The notes under the pieces are model-generated. The model was not told where the DNA came from. It did not search any database and saw only the letters and a program-made list of their open reading frames with translations. From an uncultured Eubacteriales bacterium (GTDB lineage Bacteria; Bacillota; Clostridia; Peptostreptococcales; Anaerovoracaceae), in assembly GCA_900542295.1 (NCBI GenBank), contig UQNJ01000011.1, positions 1-64,000 on the forward strand: 64,000 nucleotides of DNA, given 5' to 3'. The translations under genes and the position numbers were made by a program. Below, in pieces: positions 26,987-35,510 of the stretch (its first letter is position 1; every line of letters begins with the position of its first letter).

Positions 26987-28252
26987 ATGAAAGATAGATT
27001 TTATAATACAGTAATAGTAGGCGCAGGAGCTTCAGGGCTTTACTGCGCTTGCGCATTAGAGCCGGCATCTGCCGGCTCTGCAATTATACTTGAAAAAACC
27101 AATAAAGCAGGAACCAAGCTTTTAATGTCGGGAAGCGGACAGTGCAATATTACTCATGGAGGAACGATTAAGGATTTTATATCTCATTACGGACACAACG
27201 GACACAAAATAAGAGGTGTTTTGCAAAAATACAATAATTTAAATTTGTGTAGTTTTATTGAGAATATTGGGGTGAGGCTTATTGAGAGGGAAGACGGCAA
27301 AGTGTTTCCGGTATCGATGTCATCAAACGATATTTTAAGAGCATTGTTACAAAAAATAAAGGATAAAAATATTGATATCGAATATAATGCCGGAATCAAT
27401 CATATAGAGTATCTGGGCGGAGACAATGACGAAAAAGACAGTTATCGTTTTGCTGTTTATACACAAGAGGAAGTTTTTAAATGCCGTAATCTTGTTGTTG
27501 CCACAGGAGGAGCTTCCTATCCGTCTACAGGTTCAGATGGCAGAATGTTTGAGGTTTTATCCTCTGATCTTGGCATAGAAATCAAGTCTATTAGGCCTTC
27601 TTTAACTACTGTATATGTAAAAAATTATCAATTCCATGAGCTGAGCGGTATCAGTTTCAGCGATATAAGATTAACAGTCAGTGATACAAAAGGTAAGAAA
27701 ATTTATACAGGCAAGGGTGATTTATTATTTACACAGAAAAATTTTTCGGGTCCTGTAATTATAAACAGCTCTCGTTACATTGAGCAGGGAATGCAGCTTG
27801 AAATAAATTTTATGGCCGATATTAGCCTGACGGAAATGATAAATATCTTAAAAAAAGATTTTCCGGGAAATAAAAAATCCCCTCAAAGTTATCTGAGTGA
27901 TAATTTCAAATTGCCCAAAAGATTTTTGAGGACAATATGCGATAATTTGGGATTAAGCGAGCGGAAGGCATCACAGCTTACGGGAAAAGAAATCACAGAG
28001 CTTGCAGAAGCACTTGTTTGTGCAAGATTTACAGTAGAAAAGGTAGGCGGATTTAACGAGGCAATGGCGACCTGCGGAGGAGTATCTCTTGAAGACTGGG
28101 AGCCAAAGACAGCGCAGCATAAGACTTATAAGGGGCTTTACTTTATAGGAGAAGTTCTGGACATAGACGGAGACACGGGCGGTTATAATCTGCAATTTGC
28201 TTATTCTTCGGCAAGAGCGGCGGCAGCCGGTATTTCGGCACAGGGTTTGTAA
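26987..28252 (+). CDS. HI0933/YhiN family NAD(P)/FAD-dependent oxidoreductase
   Basis: 421 aa flavoprotein. The FAD-binding Rossmann motif VGAGASGLYCA is at the N-terminus, with KLLMSGSGQCNITH and LVVATGGASYPSTGSDG as family signatures and the C-terminal GEVLDIDGDTGGYNLQFAYSSA. Members are often named BaiN or aminoacetone oxidase, but the physiological reaction is uncertain. Monocistronic or read through from the ABC operon 17 bp upstream; a strong terminator follows. Confidence 0.92.
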   Translation: MKDRFYNTVIVGAGASGLYCACALEPASAGSAIILEKTNKAGTKLLMSGSGQCNITHGGTIKDFISHYGHNGHKIRGVLQKYNNLNLCSFIENIGVRLIEREDGKVFPVSMSSNDILRALLQKIKDKNIDIEYNAGINHIEYLGGDNDEKDSYRFAVYTQEEVFKCRNLVVATGGASYPSTGSDGRMFEVLSSDLGIEIKSIRPSLTTVYVKNYQFHELSGISFSDIRLTVSDTKGKKIYTGKGDLLFTQKNFSGPVIINSSRYIEQGMQLEINFMADISLTEMINILKKDFPGNKKSPQSYLSDNFKLPKRFLRTICDNLGLSERKASQLTGKEITELAEALVCARFTVEKVGGFNEAMATCGGVSLEDWEPKTAQHKTYKGLYFIGEVLDIDGDTGGYNLQFAYSSARAAAAGISAQGL

Positions 28253-28283
28253 TATTTATGATGTATGAATTGCATAATAAGAG

Positions 28284-28312
28284 AGAGCATCGGGGGAGAT
28301 GCTCTTTTTTTT
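28284..28312 (+). terminator. intrinsic terminator after the flavoprotein gene
   Basis: AGAGCATC (28284-28291) pairs with GATGCTCT (28298-28305) and is followed by seven T residues. Confidence 0.9.
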
Positions 28313-28398
28313 GAAAAGCCGGCTTTATGCACCTTTCAGAACGGATGAGGAGCAACAATCGCAGCGATTTTAATATACTGAAAGGAAAGGAGAAGTAT

Positions 28399-29169
28399 AT
28401 GGCAAAATTGATATATTTAAGCCCGTCTAATCATGGGAAAAATCAAAACAGATGTCTTAAAGCGGATTGTTTTGAAGACAAACACACACGACCCATTGCC
28501 GAAGTTTGTGCAAGGTACCTTAAAAACAGCGGATTTGAGGTTGTAGTTGGTAAGCCATCACAAAATATGGCTGCACGCTGCCAAGAGGCAGACAAAAAAG
28601 GTGCAGAGCTATATGTGCCTGTTCACACTAATGCTGCGGCAGAAACGGCGCGATATTTGCTTTTTATGTTTTATAATGACAATGAGGTATACAGAAAGCT
28701 GTTCAATGCAGTGTCTCCGTATCTTGAGAAAGTGTATCCGGGAAATAAAAAGGCAGTTTTTCAGAAGCGAGCAACGCTGTATGAGATAAACAGACCAAAA
28801 GCAAAGACTATGTACTGCGAGCTTGGATTTCATACCAATGATACTGATGTGAAAAATTTTATCCATGACCCTGAAAAAGTCGGTAAAGCCTTGGCGCAGG
28901 GAATATGCAATTATTTCGGCGTATCGTTTGAAGGAGCTTCCGGTGAAAATTCTTCTTTGCAGAAAGCAGAAGCAGGAAAAGAAATCCGGCTGAAAGAAAC
29001 ACCGCTTTATGTATCATCTGCTGCCAAGGCACCGTCAGCTCATATAAACGGAAATTATTATCTATGGGATAACAAGTTTATAAGGGGGCGTATAAGAATA
29101 ACAAACTCAAAGTCGCGAGTCGGCGTTAAAAATCAGATTACCGGATGGATTGACAAAAAAGATATTTAA
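28399..29169 (+). CDS. N-acetylmuramoyl-L-alanine amidase (Amidase_3 type)
   Basis: 256 aa from ATG 28399, which follows AAAGGAAAGGAG; the frame opens earlier at 28327, but that part starts just after a terminator and has no ribosome site. The N-terminal domain (1-175) fits zinc-dependent Amidase_3 enzymes: His in SPSNHGKNQN, the acidic/His region CFEDKHTRPIAE, PVHTNAAAETARY and the Glu in YCELGFHTN. No signal peptide is visible, so it may leave by lysis or another route, or be of phage endolysin origin. The C-terminal 75 residues look like a small SH3-like binding module (GNYYLWDNKFIRGRIRIT). No phage genes flank it. Confidence 0.83.
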   Translation: MAKLIYLSPSNHGKNQNRCLKADCFEDKHTRPIAEVCARYLKNSGFEVVVGKPSQNMAARCQEADKKGAELYVPVHTNAAAETARYLLFMFYNDNEVYRKLFNAVSPYLEKVYPGNKKAVFQKRATLYEINRPKAKTMYCELGFHTNDTDVKNFIHDPEKVGKALAQGICNYFGVSFEGASGENSSLQKAEAGKEIRLKETPLYVSSAAKAPSAHINGNYYLWDNKFIRGRIRITNSKSRVGVKNQITGWIDKKDI

Positions 29170-29177
29170 AACATCAG

Positions 29178-29245
29178 AGGCTGCCGTCACATGTCAGAGC
29201 GTTATAATAAATACAGACGATCTTACGGGCGGCAGCCTGTTTTTT
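29178..29245 (+). terminator. intrinsic terminator after the amidase gene
   Basis: AGGCTGCCG (29178-29186) pairs with CGGCAGCCT (29230-29238), then GTTTTTT. The long intervening sequence can fold on itself. Confidence 0.75.
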
Positions 29246-29286
29246 GCTGATATATAAATCAAATGCTGCCTTTCAAGCAAAAATAC

Positions 29287-29315
29287 TTGACATCGCCTTC
29301 CGACTATGTTAATAT
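29287..29315 (+). promoter_or_regulatory. promoter of the ylxM-ffh operon
   Basis: Perfect TTGACA (29287-29292), a 17-base spacer and TAATAT (29310-29315), about 55 bp before the ylxM start. Confidence 0.7.
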
Positions 29316-29382
29316 AGCCAAGGTATCAAGCTTTAAAACTTAACAGGGCGACTTTCAGATACCTGAATATTGAGGAGATATT

Positions 29383-29748
29383 ATGGTAGATAACATAAAT
29401 GATATTACAAGAGTCAGCCTCTTATATGATTTTTACGGAGGTCTGCTTACTGAAAAACAACGCAGCGTAATGTCTCTTTACCATGAAGAAAATCTTTCTC
29501 TTTCAGAGATTGCTGATGAGTATGGGATTTCAAGGCAAGGAGTTCACGATACTCTGAAAAAGGCACAGCAGGCGCTGGAAGAATACGAATGCAAGCTTAA
29601 ACTTGTAGACAAGCTCATGAGAACAGATGCTGCGGTGCTTCGCCTCAGAGAAGAGTTCAAAGTGCTAGAAAAGATTATTGCAGATAATCGGAAAGCGATG
29701 GAACACCTTTATACAATAGAAAATATAATTAAAACTTTAGAAGATTAA
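29383..29748 (+). CDS. ylxM: YlxM family putative helix-turn-helix protein
   Basis: 121 aa. Sigma-region-4-like HTH near residues 20-65 (LLTEKQRSVMSLYHEENLSLSEIADEYGISRQGVHDTLKKA) followed by a coiled-coil-like C-terminus. The gene is conserved next to ffh in Firmicutes, and the protein has been tied to the signal recognition particle in streptococci. GGAG precedes the ATG. Lies 35 bp before ffh under the same promoter. Confidence 0.95.
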   Translation: MVDNINDITRVSLLYDFYGGLLTEKQRSVMSLYHEENLSLSEIADEYGISRQGVHDTLKKAQQALEEYECKLKLVDKLMRTDAAVLRLREEFKVLEKIIADNRKAMEHLYTIENIIKTLED

Positions 29749-29783
29749 AACAACAGGAATGCACAAAGTCATAAGGAGATAAT

Positions 29784-31124
29784 ATGGCATTTGAATCATT
29801 ATCCGAAAAACTTCAAAATACATTTAAGAAGCTAAAAGGCAAAGGCGTACTTACAGAGGCAGACATAGACGGCGCAATGCGTGAAGTCAAGCTGGCACTT
29901 CTTGAAGCTGATGTAAATTTCAAGATAGTGAAAGAGTTCGTGTCTGAGGTAAAACAGAAATGTCTCGGACAGGAAGTTCTTCAGAGTCTTACGCCGGGTC
30001 AGCAGGTAATAAAAATAGTAAACGAACAGCTTACCCAGCTTATGGGAGGCACCGGAAGCAAGCTGACATATTCACCAAGCGGATTTACTGTTCTTCTGAT
30101 GGTGGGGCTTCAAGGTACAGGTAAGACTACTACTTGTGGCAAGTTAGCATCGTATTTAAAGAAAAACGGCAAAAAACCTATGCTGTGTGCATGTGATATA
30201 TACAGACCTGCTGCTATAGACCAGCTTGAAGTTGTGGCCGAAACTGTAGACGTGCCTGTTTATGTTGACAGAGAAAACAAAATTGCGGAGGATATTGCTC
30301 TTGCCGCCCGCAAGGAAGCCGAGAAAAAGGGCAGAGATGTGCTTATCGTCGATACGGCAGGCCGGCTTCAGATTGATGAAGAGCTGATGGAAGAACTGTC
30401 GAAAATCAAGAAGGCTATAAAACCCCATGAGATTCTCCTGGTTGTAGATGCACTTACCGGACAGGATGCAGTTAATGCGGCGGAGGGCTTTAATGAGAAG
30501 CTCGGTATAGACGGCATAATCATGACAAAAATGGACGGTGATTCCCGTGGAGGAGCTGCACTTTCAGCCAAAAAGGTGACCGGAAAACCTGTCAAATTCG
30601 TAGGTATGGGTGAAAAATTCGATGCTCTCGAGCCGTTTTATCCGGATAGAATGGCAGGACGGATTCTTGGAATGGGAGACATGCTTTCATTCATAGAAAA
30701 GGCGCAGGAGAGCTATGATGACGAGCAGGCGGCCAAGCTTGAGAAAAAAATAAGAAAAAACGAGTTCACATTGGAAGACTATCTTGAGCAGATGGGACAG
30801 ATGCAGAAGATGGGCGGTCTGGGAAAAATGATAGAGATGATTCCCGGCCTTGGGAATAAAAAAGTAAGTGATGAAGAGATAGAAAAGGGAGAAAAAGAGC
30901 TTAAGCAGATGGAGGCTATAATTTATTCCATGACTCCTGCGGAGCGAAAAGACCCCAAAATACTCAATGCAAGCAGGCGAAGACGTATAGCGGCCGGCTC
31001 AGGGCAGCCTGTGAGCAAAATAAACAGTTTGATAAAAAAGTATGAGGATACAAAAAAGCTGATGAAGCAGTTTACAAATCCCGGCTTTATGAAAAAGAAT
31101 AAAAAATTTAAAGGATTGTTTTAA
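29784..31124 (+). CDS. ffh: signal recognition particle protein Ffh
   Basis: 446 aa SRP54 GTPase that binds signal peptides and SRP RNA and delivers ribosomes to FtsY at the membrane. N domain 1-85; G domain with GLQGTGKTTTCGKLA, DIYRPAAIDQL, VDTAGRLQ and TKMDGDSRGGAAL; Met-rich M domain from about 300 (MGQMQKMGGLGKMIEMIPG, SRRRRIAAGSG). Full family length. AAGGAG upstream. Followed 14 bp later by rpsP. Confidence 0.98.
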   Translation: MAFESLSEKLQNTFKKLKGKGVLTEADIDGAMREVKLALLEADVNFKIVKEFVSEVKQKCLGQEVLQSLTPGQQVIKIVNEQLTQLMGGTGSKLTYSPSGFTVLLMVGLQGTGKTTTCGKLASYLKKNGKKPMLCACDIYRPAAIDQLEVVAETVDVPVYVDRENKIAEDIALAARKEAEKKGRDVLIVDTAGRLQIDEELMEELSKIKKAIKPHEILLVVDALTGQDAVNAAEGFNEKLGIDGIIMTKMDGDSRGGAALSAKKVTGKPVKFVGMGEKFDALEPFYPDRMAGRILGMGDMLSFIEKAQESYDDEQAAKLEKKIRKNEFTLEDYLEQMGQMQKMGGLGKMIEMIPGLGNKKVSDEEIEKGEKELKQMEAIIYSMTPAERKDPKILNASRRRRIAAGSGQPVSKINSLIKKYEDTKKLMKQFTNPGFMKKNKKFKGLF

Positions 31125-31138
31125 GGAGGAAAACAAAA

Positions 31139-31381
31139 ATGGTAAAGATCAGATTAAAAAGAATGGGAGCTCATAAGAAGCCTTTTTACAGAATCGTAGT
31201 AGCAGATGTAAGATCACCAAGAGACGGCAGATTCATAGAAGAAATAGGTTACTACAATCCTATGACAGAGCCTAAGGAAATCAAAATCAACGAAGAACTT
31301 GCTCAGAAGTGGCTGAACAATGGAGCTCAACCTACAGATACAGTAAAAGCTTTATTCAAAAAATCAGGAATTTTGAAATAA
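31139..31381 (+). CDS. rpsP: 30S ribosomal protein S16
   Basis: 80 aa. Begins MVKIRLKRMGAHKKPFYRIVVAD and contains SPRDGRFIEEIGYYNP, both diagnostic of bS16. Structural protein of the 30S body. Strong AAGGAGG site; the classical ffh-rpsP-khpA-rimM-trmD order is kept. Confidence 0.98.
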   Translation: MVKIRLKRMGAHKKPFYRIVVADVRSPRDGRFIEEIGYYNPMTEPKEIKINEELAQKWLNNGAQPTDTVKALFKKSGILK

Positions 31382-31401
31382 GTAGAAAGCGGTGAAATCT
31401 A

Positions 31402-31635
31402 ATGACTAAACTGGTTGAAGCAATCGCAAAGTCACTTGTTGACAATCCTGACGGTGTAGAGATTTCTGAAACAGACGGCCGCCAAGGAACGATTATTCGC
31501 CTTAAAGTAGATCCTAGCGATATGGGAAAGGTGATCGGCAAGCAGGGCAGAATTGCAAAGGCTTTCCGCACTGTTGTCAATGCCGCAGCAACTAAGGAAA
31601 ACAAAAAAGTGACAGTTGAAATTGTGAAAGAATAA
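31402..31635 (+). CDS. khpA: KH-domain RNA-binding protein KhpA
   Basis: 77 aa, one KH domain. The DPSDMGKVIGKQGRIAKAFR stretch holds the GxxG loop (GKQG). KhpA works with KhpB in post-transcriptional control and has been tied to cell elongation in pneumococcus. Located between rpsP and rimM as in most Firmicutes. Confidence 0.96.
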   Translation: MTKLVEAIAKSLVDNPDGVEISETDGRQGTIIRLKVDPSDMGKVIGKQGRIAKAFRTVVNAAATKENKKVTVEIVKE

Positions 31636-31645
31636 TTTTGAAATA

Positions 31646-31684
31646 TATAGGCACATATTTACCGAGAGTATTTATGTGCCTATA
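31646..31684 (+). other. perfect 12-bp hairpin in the khpA-rimM gap
   Basis: TATAGGCACATA (31646-31657) pairs exactly with TATGTGCCTATA (31673-31684), loop 15. No T-run follows, so it is more likely a processing or stabilising element than a terminator. It separates khpA from rimM inside the operon. Confidence 0.6.
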
Positions 31685-31705
31685 ATAATATAAAAAGGAA
31701 CCACT

Positions 31706-32230
31706 ATGGAAAAAATCAAAATAGGCAAGATAGTAAGTGCTGTAGCCTTGAAAGGCGAAGTGAAAATATATCATTATTCCGATTATAAAGAGAGATTTGA
31801 AGAACTTGACAGAATCATAGTACGAAAAGGCACAAAAAATATAAAAGAGACGGAATACAAAATAGAAAAGGTAAGATATCAAAAGGATATGGTCATAATC
31901 AAGCTTGAAGGTATAGACGACCGTGACACGGCAGAAGCCATGAGAGACTCGGATGTACTTATAACGGAAGATGACCTTAGAGAACTTCCCGAAAATACAT
32001 TTTACATAAGAGATCTGATAGGGTGCAATGTTAAAGATTCAAAGGATGAGAGCCTTATAGGTGTCATAAAAGATGTATTGCAGACATCTGCACAGGATAT
32101 ATATCAGATTGAACTTAAAAACGGTAAAGAAGCGCTGATACCTGCGGTAGCTCAATTTATAAATAATGTAGATATAGAAGGCAAGACAGTCTGGATAAAT
32201 GTTATCCCGGGATTACTTCCTGATAAATAA
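31706..32230 (+). CDS. rimM: ribosome maturation factor RimM
   Basis: 174 aa. Two beta-barrel parts: N-terminal RimM domain (IGKIVSAVALKGEVKIYHYSDY) and C-terminal PRC-barrel (YIRDLIGCNVKDSKDESLIG, IPAVAQFINNVDIEGKTVWI). Assists 30S assembly by binding S19. AAAGGA site before the ATG. The stop is 11 bp before trmD. Confidence 0.97.
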   Translation: MEKIKIGKIVSAVALKGEVKIYHYSDYKERFEELDRIIVRKGTKNIKETEYKIEKVRYQKDMVIIKLEGIDDRDTAEAMRDSDVLITEDDLRELPENTFYIRDLIGCNVKDSKDESLIGVIKDVLQTSAQDIYQIELKNGKEALIPAVAQFINNVDIEGKTVWINVIPGLLPDK

Positions 32231-32241
32231 CGGAGATGGCG

Positions 32242-32982
32242 ATGAATATAGATATATTAACTTTGTTTCCCGAGATGTTCGCTGCTGTTACCAAAAGCAG
32301 CATAATAGGAAGAGCAAGAGGAAAGGGAATAATAGATGTAAATCTGATAAATATAAGGGATTACAGCACTGATAAGCATAATAAGGCCGATGATACACCA
32401 TTTGGAGGCGGACCGGGAATGGTGATGCTTGCGGAGCCTATTTTCAGAGCACTTAAAGATATAAATGCACAGGAAAAAAAGATTCTGTACATGTCTCCCC
32501 GCGGAAAAATTTTGGATTATGACAAGATAAAGGAACTGACGGAAGAAGAAAATCTTGTGATTTTGTGTGGTCATTATGAGGGAGTTGATCAGAGAGCAAT
32601 AGATTACTGGGACATGGAAGAAATATCCATAGGCGATTATATTCTGACCGGCGGTGAGCTGCCTGCCATGGTGCTTGTTGATGCTGTGGCTAGGTTTATT
32701 CCCGATGTGCTCGGAAACTCCATGTCTGCGGATGACGAATCTATATATTCGGGACTCTTGGAGTGCGATCAATATACAAAACCGAGGAACTATCAAAATA
32801 TGGAAGTGCCTGAAATTCTTACCAATGGAAATCATAAGCTTATTCACTTGTGGCAGTATGAAAATGCATTGGAAATCACAAAAAAACGTCGCCCGGATTT
32901 GTGGGAAAAGTATCTTGAAAAGGAAAAATCCCTTACAAAGGATGAGAAAAAAATATTGGAAAAGGTTGTTGCAAAACCTTAA
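32242..32982 (+). CDS. trmD: tRNA (guanine-N1-)-methyltransferase TrmD
   Basis: 246 aa SPOUT enzyme that makes m1G37 in tRNAs to prevent frameshifting. DILTLFPEMF at the N-terminus, TPFGGGPGMVM, CGHYEGVDQR and the knot region SIGDYILTGGELPAMVLVDAVARFIPDVLG. Start 32242 is preferred over 32236 because CGGAG touches the earlier ATG with no spacer. rplS, which usually follows trmD, is absent; the next gene belongs to a new transcription unit with its own promoter. Confidence 0.97.
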   Translation: MNIDILTLFPEMFAAVTKSSIIGRARGKGIIDVNLINIRDYSTDKHNKADDTPFGGGPGMVMLAEPIFRALKDINAQEKKILYMSPRGKILDYDKIKELTEEENLVILCGHYEGVDQRAIDYWDMEEISIGDYILTGGELPAMVLVDAVARFIPDVLGNSMSADDESIYSGLLECDQYTKPRNYQNMEVPEILTNGNHKLIHLWQYENALEITKKRRPDLWEKYLEKEKSLTKDEKKILEKVVAKP

Positions 32983-32990
32983 CAGCTCTG

Positions 32991-33019
32991 TTGTACTGCA
33001 CAATATTTTGTGGTAAAAT
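32991..33019 (+). promoter_or_regulatory. promoter of the hlyD-like/ylmE/sepF unit
   Basis: TTGTAC (32991-32996), 17-base spacer, TAAAAT (33014-33019). Lies in the 53 bp between trmD and the next gene. Confidence 0.6.
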
Positions 33020-33035
33020 ATTGTGAGGAGAAAAG

Positions 33036-33959
33036 ATGAAAAGAACAAAAATTAACTTTACTGCAAAAAAAGGACTGCTGATATTTGCGGCTTTATTTAT
33101 AATATTTTATATAATCATATATGTGGTACCGACTATGTCCGACATATTTACACAGACATATATAGCTGAGTATGGTACTCTCGAGGTAAAAGAAGATGCA
33201 GACTGTGTATTTGTAAGAAACGAGACTGCATATAAGGCTTCTTTTGAGGGAGCTGTTGAAAGAAAGGCAGAAAGCGGAGATCTTCTACGCTCCGGAAGTG
33301 TAGTTGTTACTTTGGGAGAAACGGAGATAGCCAATGACAGCAGGGGAATAGTAAGCTATAGATATGATGGATACGAAGACAGGCTCAGTTCTGAAAATAT
33401 GTTGGAGATAAAAAGCTCATTTATTTCAGAATATAAGAAAGCCAAGGCTTCTGTAAAAGAGGCGGTTTCAGGCCATGCAAAGTCCGGAGATGTAGTATTT
33501 AAAATCATAGATAACAGCAATTGGTACCTTATGTGCTGGATGAGCGAGGATAAGGCATCAATCTTTGAAGAAGGGCAGAGTGTTTCAGCAAGAATCGATG
33601 AAAACAGTGAGCTGCCTATGACGGTTGAAAGCATATCAAAACAAGGGGAAGAAATGCAGATAATATTTTCCTGCAACAGAACCTATAAAGATTTTGATAT
33701 GTATAGAGTAAAAGAATGTGAAATAATTGCTTCAAGCTATAGCGGAATTATTTTAAACAGCGACAGTATATTTGAAAAAGACGGTGTAAAAGGTGTATAT
33801 GTAGTGGACAAGTTCGACAACAAAAACTTTGTTCGGGTTAATATATTATCGTCGCAAGGAGGAAAAACAGTCGTAGAAAAAAACTTCTTCTACGATACTG
33901 ACGGAAATCGCATAGAGACTGTGGAAACATATGCCGAAATATTAAAATCCGGCAAATAA
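33036..33959 (+). CDS. HlyD-like membrane protein of the sepF-divIVA region
   Basis: 307 aa. One N-terminal membrane segment (about 14-36), then an extracytoplasmic domain with HlyD/barrel-sandwich features (a lipoyl-like half-motif around FEGAVERKAESGDLLRSGSVVVTLGE and SGHAKSGDVVFKI). Homologues are common directly upstream of ylmE and sepF in Clostridia; a role in division-site wall processes is suggested only by this linkage. GTGAGGAG ribosome site. Confidence 0.75.
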   Translation: MKRTKINFTAKKGLLIFAALFIIFYIIIYVVPTMSDIFTQTYIAEYGTLEVKEDADCVFVRNETAYKASFEGAVERKAESGDLLRSGSVVVTLGETEIANDSRGIVSYRYDGYEDRLSSENMLEIKSSFISEYKKAKASVKEAVSGHAKSGDVVFKIIDNSNWYLMCWMSEDKASIFEEGQSVSARIDENSELPMTVESISKQGEEMQIIFSCNRTYKDFDMYRVKECEIIASSYSGIILNSDSIFEKDGVKGVYVVDKFDNKNFVRVNILSSQGGKTVVEKNFFYDTDGNRIETVETYAEILKSGK

Positions 33960-33974
33960 AAAGGGGTGAGAAGT

Positions 33975-34679
33975 ATGTCAATAGGCGAAAACATAAAACA
34001 TATTCAGAAATTAAAGGAAGAGGCAGCACTGAGATCCGGACGAAAGGGAGAAAATGTGCTGCTGGTTGCAGTTACAAAGCTGCATTCGACAGATGAAATA
34101 AACGAAGCAATAGACTGCGGTATTACAGACATAGGTGAAAATAAGGTTCAGGAAATAATGGACAAGTATGACCGTGTTAAACCTGTGCGCTGGCATCTGA
34201 TAGGTCATTTGCAGACTAATAAGGTAAAATATATAATAGATAAAGTCTCAATGATACATTCGGTTGACTCTCTGCATCTGGCAAAGGAGATAGACAAGCG
34301 TGCCAAACAGCATAATCTGACCATGGATATTCTGATTCAGGTAAATTCAGCTATGGAAGAAAGTAAGTTCGGAATTACTACGGCAGAAACCGGTCAGTTG
34401 ATAAACGATATATTGACGGAATGTCCGAATGTAAGAATAAGAGGTCTTATGTGCATAGCACCTTTTGAAGATAACCCTGATGATGCAAGAGTTTATTTTG
34501 CAGAAGTGAAGAAACTTTATGACGAGTATGGCAAAATAGATAATCCGAATCTTGATTTCAAGTATCTTTCGATGGGTATGTCAAACGACTTTGAGGTTGC
34601 CGTTGAGGAAGGCTCCAATCTTATAAGAGTAGGTACCTCCATCTTCGGAGTCAGAGATTATTCCAAAAAAATGGGTTGA
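33975..34679 (+). CDS. ylmE: YggS/YlmE family PLP-binding protein
   Basis: 234 aa, TIM-barrel PLP-homeostasis protein. The PLP Lys is in LLVAVTKLHSTDEINEA, with IGENKVQE, RWHLIGHLQTNKVKYI and the C-terminal SMGMSNDFEVAVEEGSNLIRVGTSIFG. ATG 33975 is chosen because AAGGGGTGAG lies just upstream; an in-frame GTG at 33966 is inside that site. Precedes sepF as in Bacillus. Confidence 0.96.
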   Translation: MSIGENIKHIQKLKEEAALRSGRKGENVLLVAVTKLHSTDEINEAIDCGITDIGENKVQEIMDKYDRVKPVRWHLIGHLQTNKVKYIIDKVSMIHSVDSLHLAKEIDKRAKQHNLTMDILIQVNSAMEESKFGITTAETGQLINDILTECPNVRIRGLMCIAPFEDNPDDARVYFAEVKKLYDEYGKIDNPNLDFKYLSMGMSNDFEVAVEEGSNLIRVGTSIFGVRDYSKKMG

Positions 34680-34697
34680 TATAGGAGGAGAATGTTA

Positions 34698-35195
34698 ATG
34701 GGAATTTCAGATACTTTTAAAAAATTAGTAGGAATCGAAGATATAGATGACGAATTCGAAGAAGAAGAACTGGAAGCCGAAAAAGAAAGAATTTCAAGGG
34801 AAAGTTCTCGTAAAACACAGGCGGAATACAAGGCACCTGTAAGTTTTGGAGACAACAGCGGCAATAAAGCCATGCCTATCGAAAGACGCATATCGGTTGC
34901 AGGAACAAGTGCTTTTAAATTAGTTGTAATAGAGCCGAAGAGCTTTGATGAATGCCCGAAGCTGGTAGACAGTCTTAAGGGCAGACGACCTGTTATAATC
35001 AATTTGGAAAAGATAGAAACAGAGACTGCCAAAAAAATATTTGATTTTTTGAGCGGAGCTACATATGCTTTAAATGGCAATGTACAGAAGGTAGCCAACA
35101 ACATTTTCATATTTGCACCTGAAAGTGTTGATATAGCTGCAAATCAAGATGAAAGGGGATTCGATTTCGGGGGAAACAAAAACCCTTGGAGGTAG
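34698..35195 (+). CDS. sepF: cell division protein SepF
   Basis: 165 aa. Membrane-binding N-terminus MGISDTFKKLVGI, an acidic linker, and the SepF core (about 70-155) with RPVIINLEKIETETAKKIFDFLSGATYALNG and FIFAPESVDI. Ties FtsZ filaments to the membrane. AGGAGG is 9 bases before ATG 34698; an in-frame ATG at 34692 with a 3-base spacing is less likely. Confidence 0.96.
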   Translation: MGISDTFKKLVGIEDIDDEFEEEELEAEKERISRESSRKTQAEYKAPVSFGDNSGNKAMPIERRISVAGTSAFKLVVIEPKSFDECPKLVDSLKGRRPVIINLEKIETETAKKIFDFLSGATYALNGNVQKVANNIFIFAPESVDIAANQDERGFDFGGNKNPWR

Positions 35196-35205
35196 AATGA
35201 TTTAG

Positions 35206-35490
35206 TTGCTTATGAAAGGAACACTTATTTATGCCATATATCTGTTCAGCAATATTTTGGTTATGACTCTTGTATTGCGAGCATTGATGAGCTGGTTTGT
35301 AAGGGACATGTACAGCACTGCCGGTAAAATTTATACGGCGCTGATAAGATTTACAGAGCCTATTGTTATGCCGTTCAGGAGGCTGCTAAGCAGGTTTAAC
35401 ACAGGAATGTTTGATTTTTCTGTTTTACTTGCAATGATTGCTATTGAACTGATAGGGAACTTGATTATAAGAATCATATTGTTTTTGTAA
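35206..35490 (+). CDS. ylmG: YggT family membrane protein (YlmG)
   Basis: 94 aa with two or three membrane segments; RALMSWFVRDM and EPIVMPFRRLLSRFNTGMFDFSVLLAMIAIEL are family motifs. Involved in division or envelope organisation by linkage with sepF. The start is unclear: GGAGG at 35188-35192 serves a 2-codon frame ATG ATT TAG (35197-35205) that ends exactly at TTG 35206, and an ATG follows at 35212. Reinitiation at one of these is likely. Confidence 0.9.
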   Translation: MLMKGTLIYAIYLFSNILVMTLVLRALMSWFVRDMYSTAGKIYTALIRFTEPIVMPFRRLLSRFNTGMFDFSVLLAMIAIELIGNLIIRIILFL

Positions 35491-35510
35491 TTTTATTAGG
35501 GGAGAGAAAA

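Noticed and set aside
28327..28398. upstream extension of the amidase frame
   Set aside because: It begins just after a terminator and lacks a ribosome site, whereas ATG 28399 has AAAGGAAAGGAG before it.
28399..29169. amidase as sign of a prophage
   Set aside because: No holin, tail, integrase or attachment-site-like sequence is found nearby; both neighbours are ordinary chromosomal genes.
32257..33048. 263-codon open frame on the minus strand
   Set aside because: It lies opposite trmD, which has unmistakable family motifs; the translation is rich in His, Phe and Ile without any domain and has no ribosome site.
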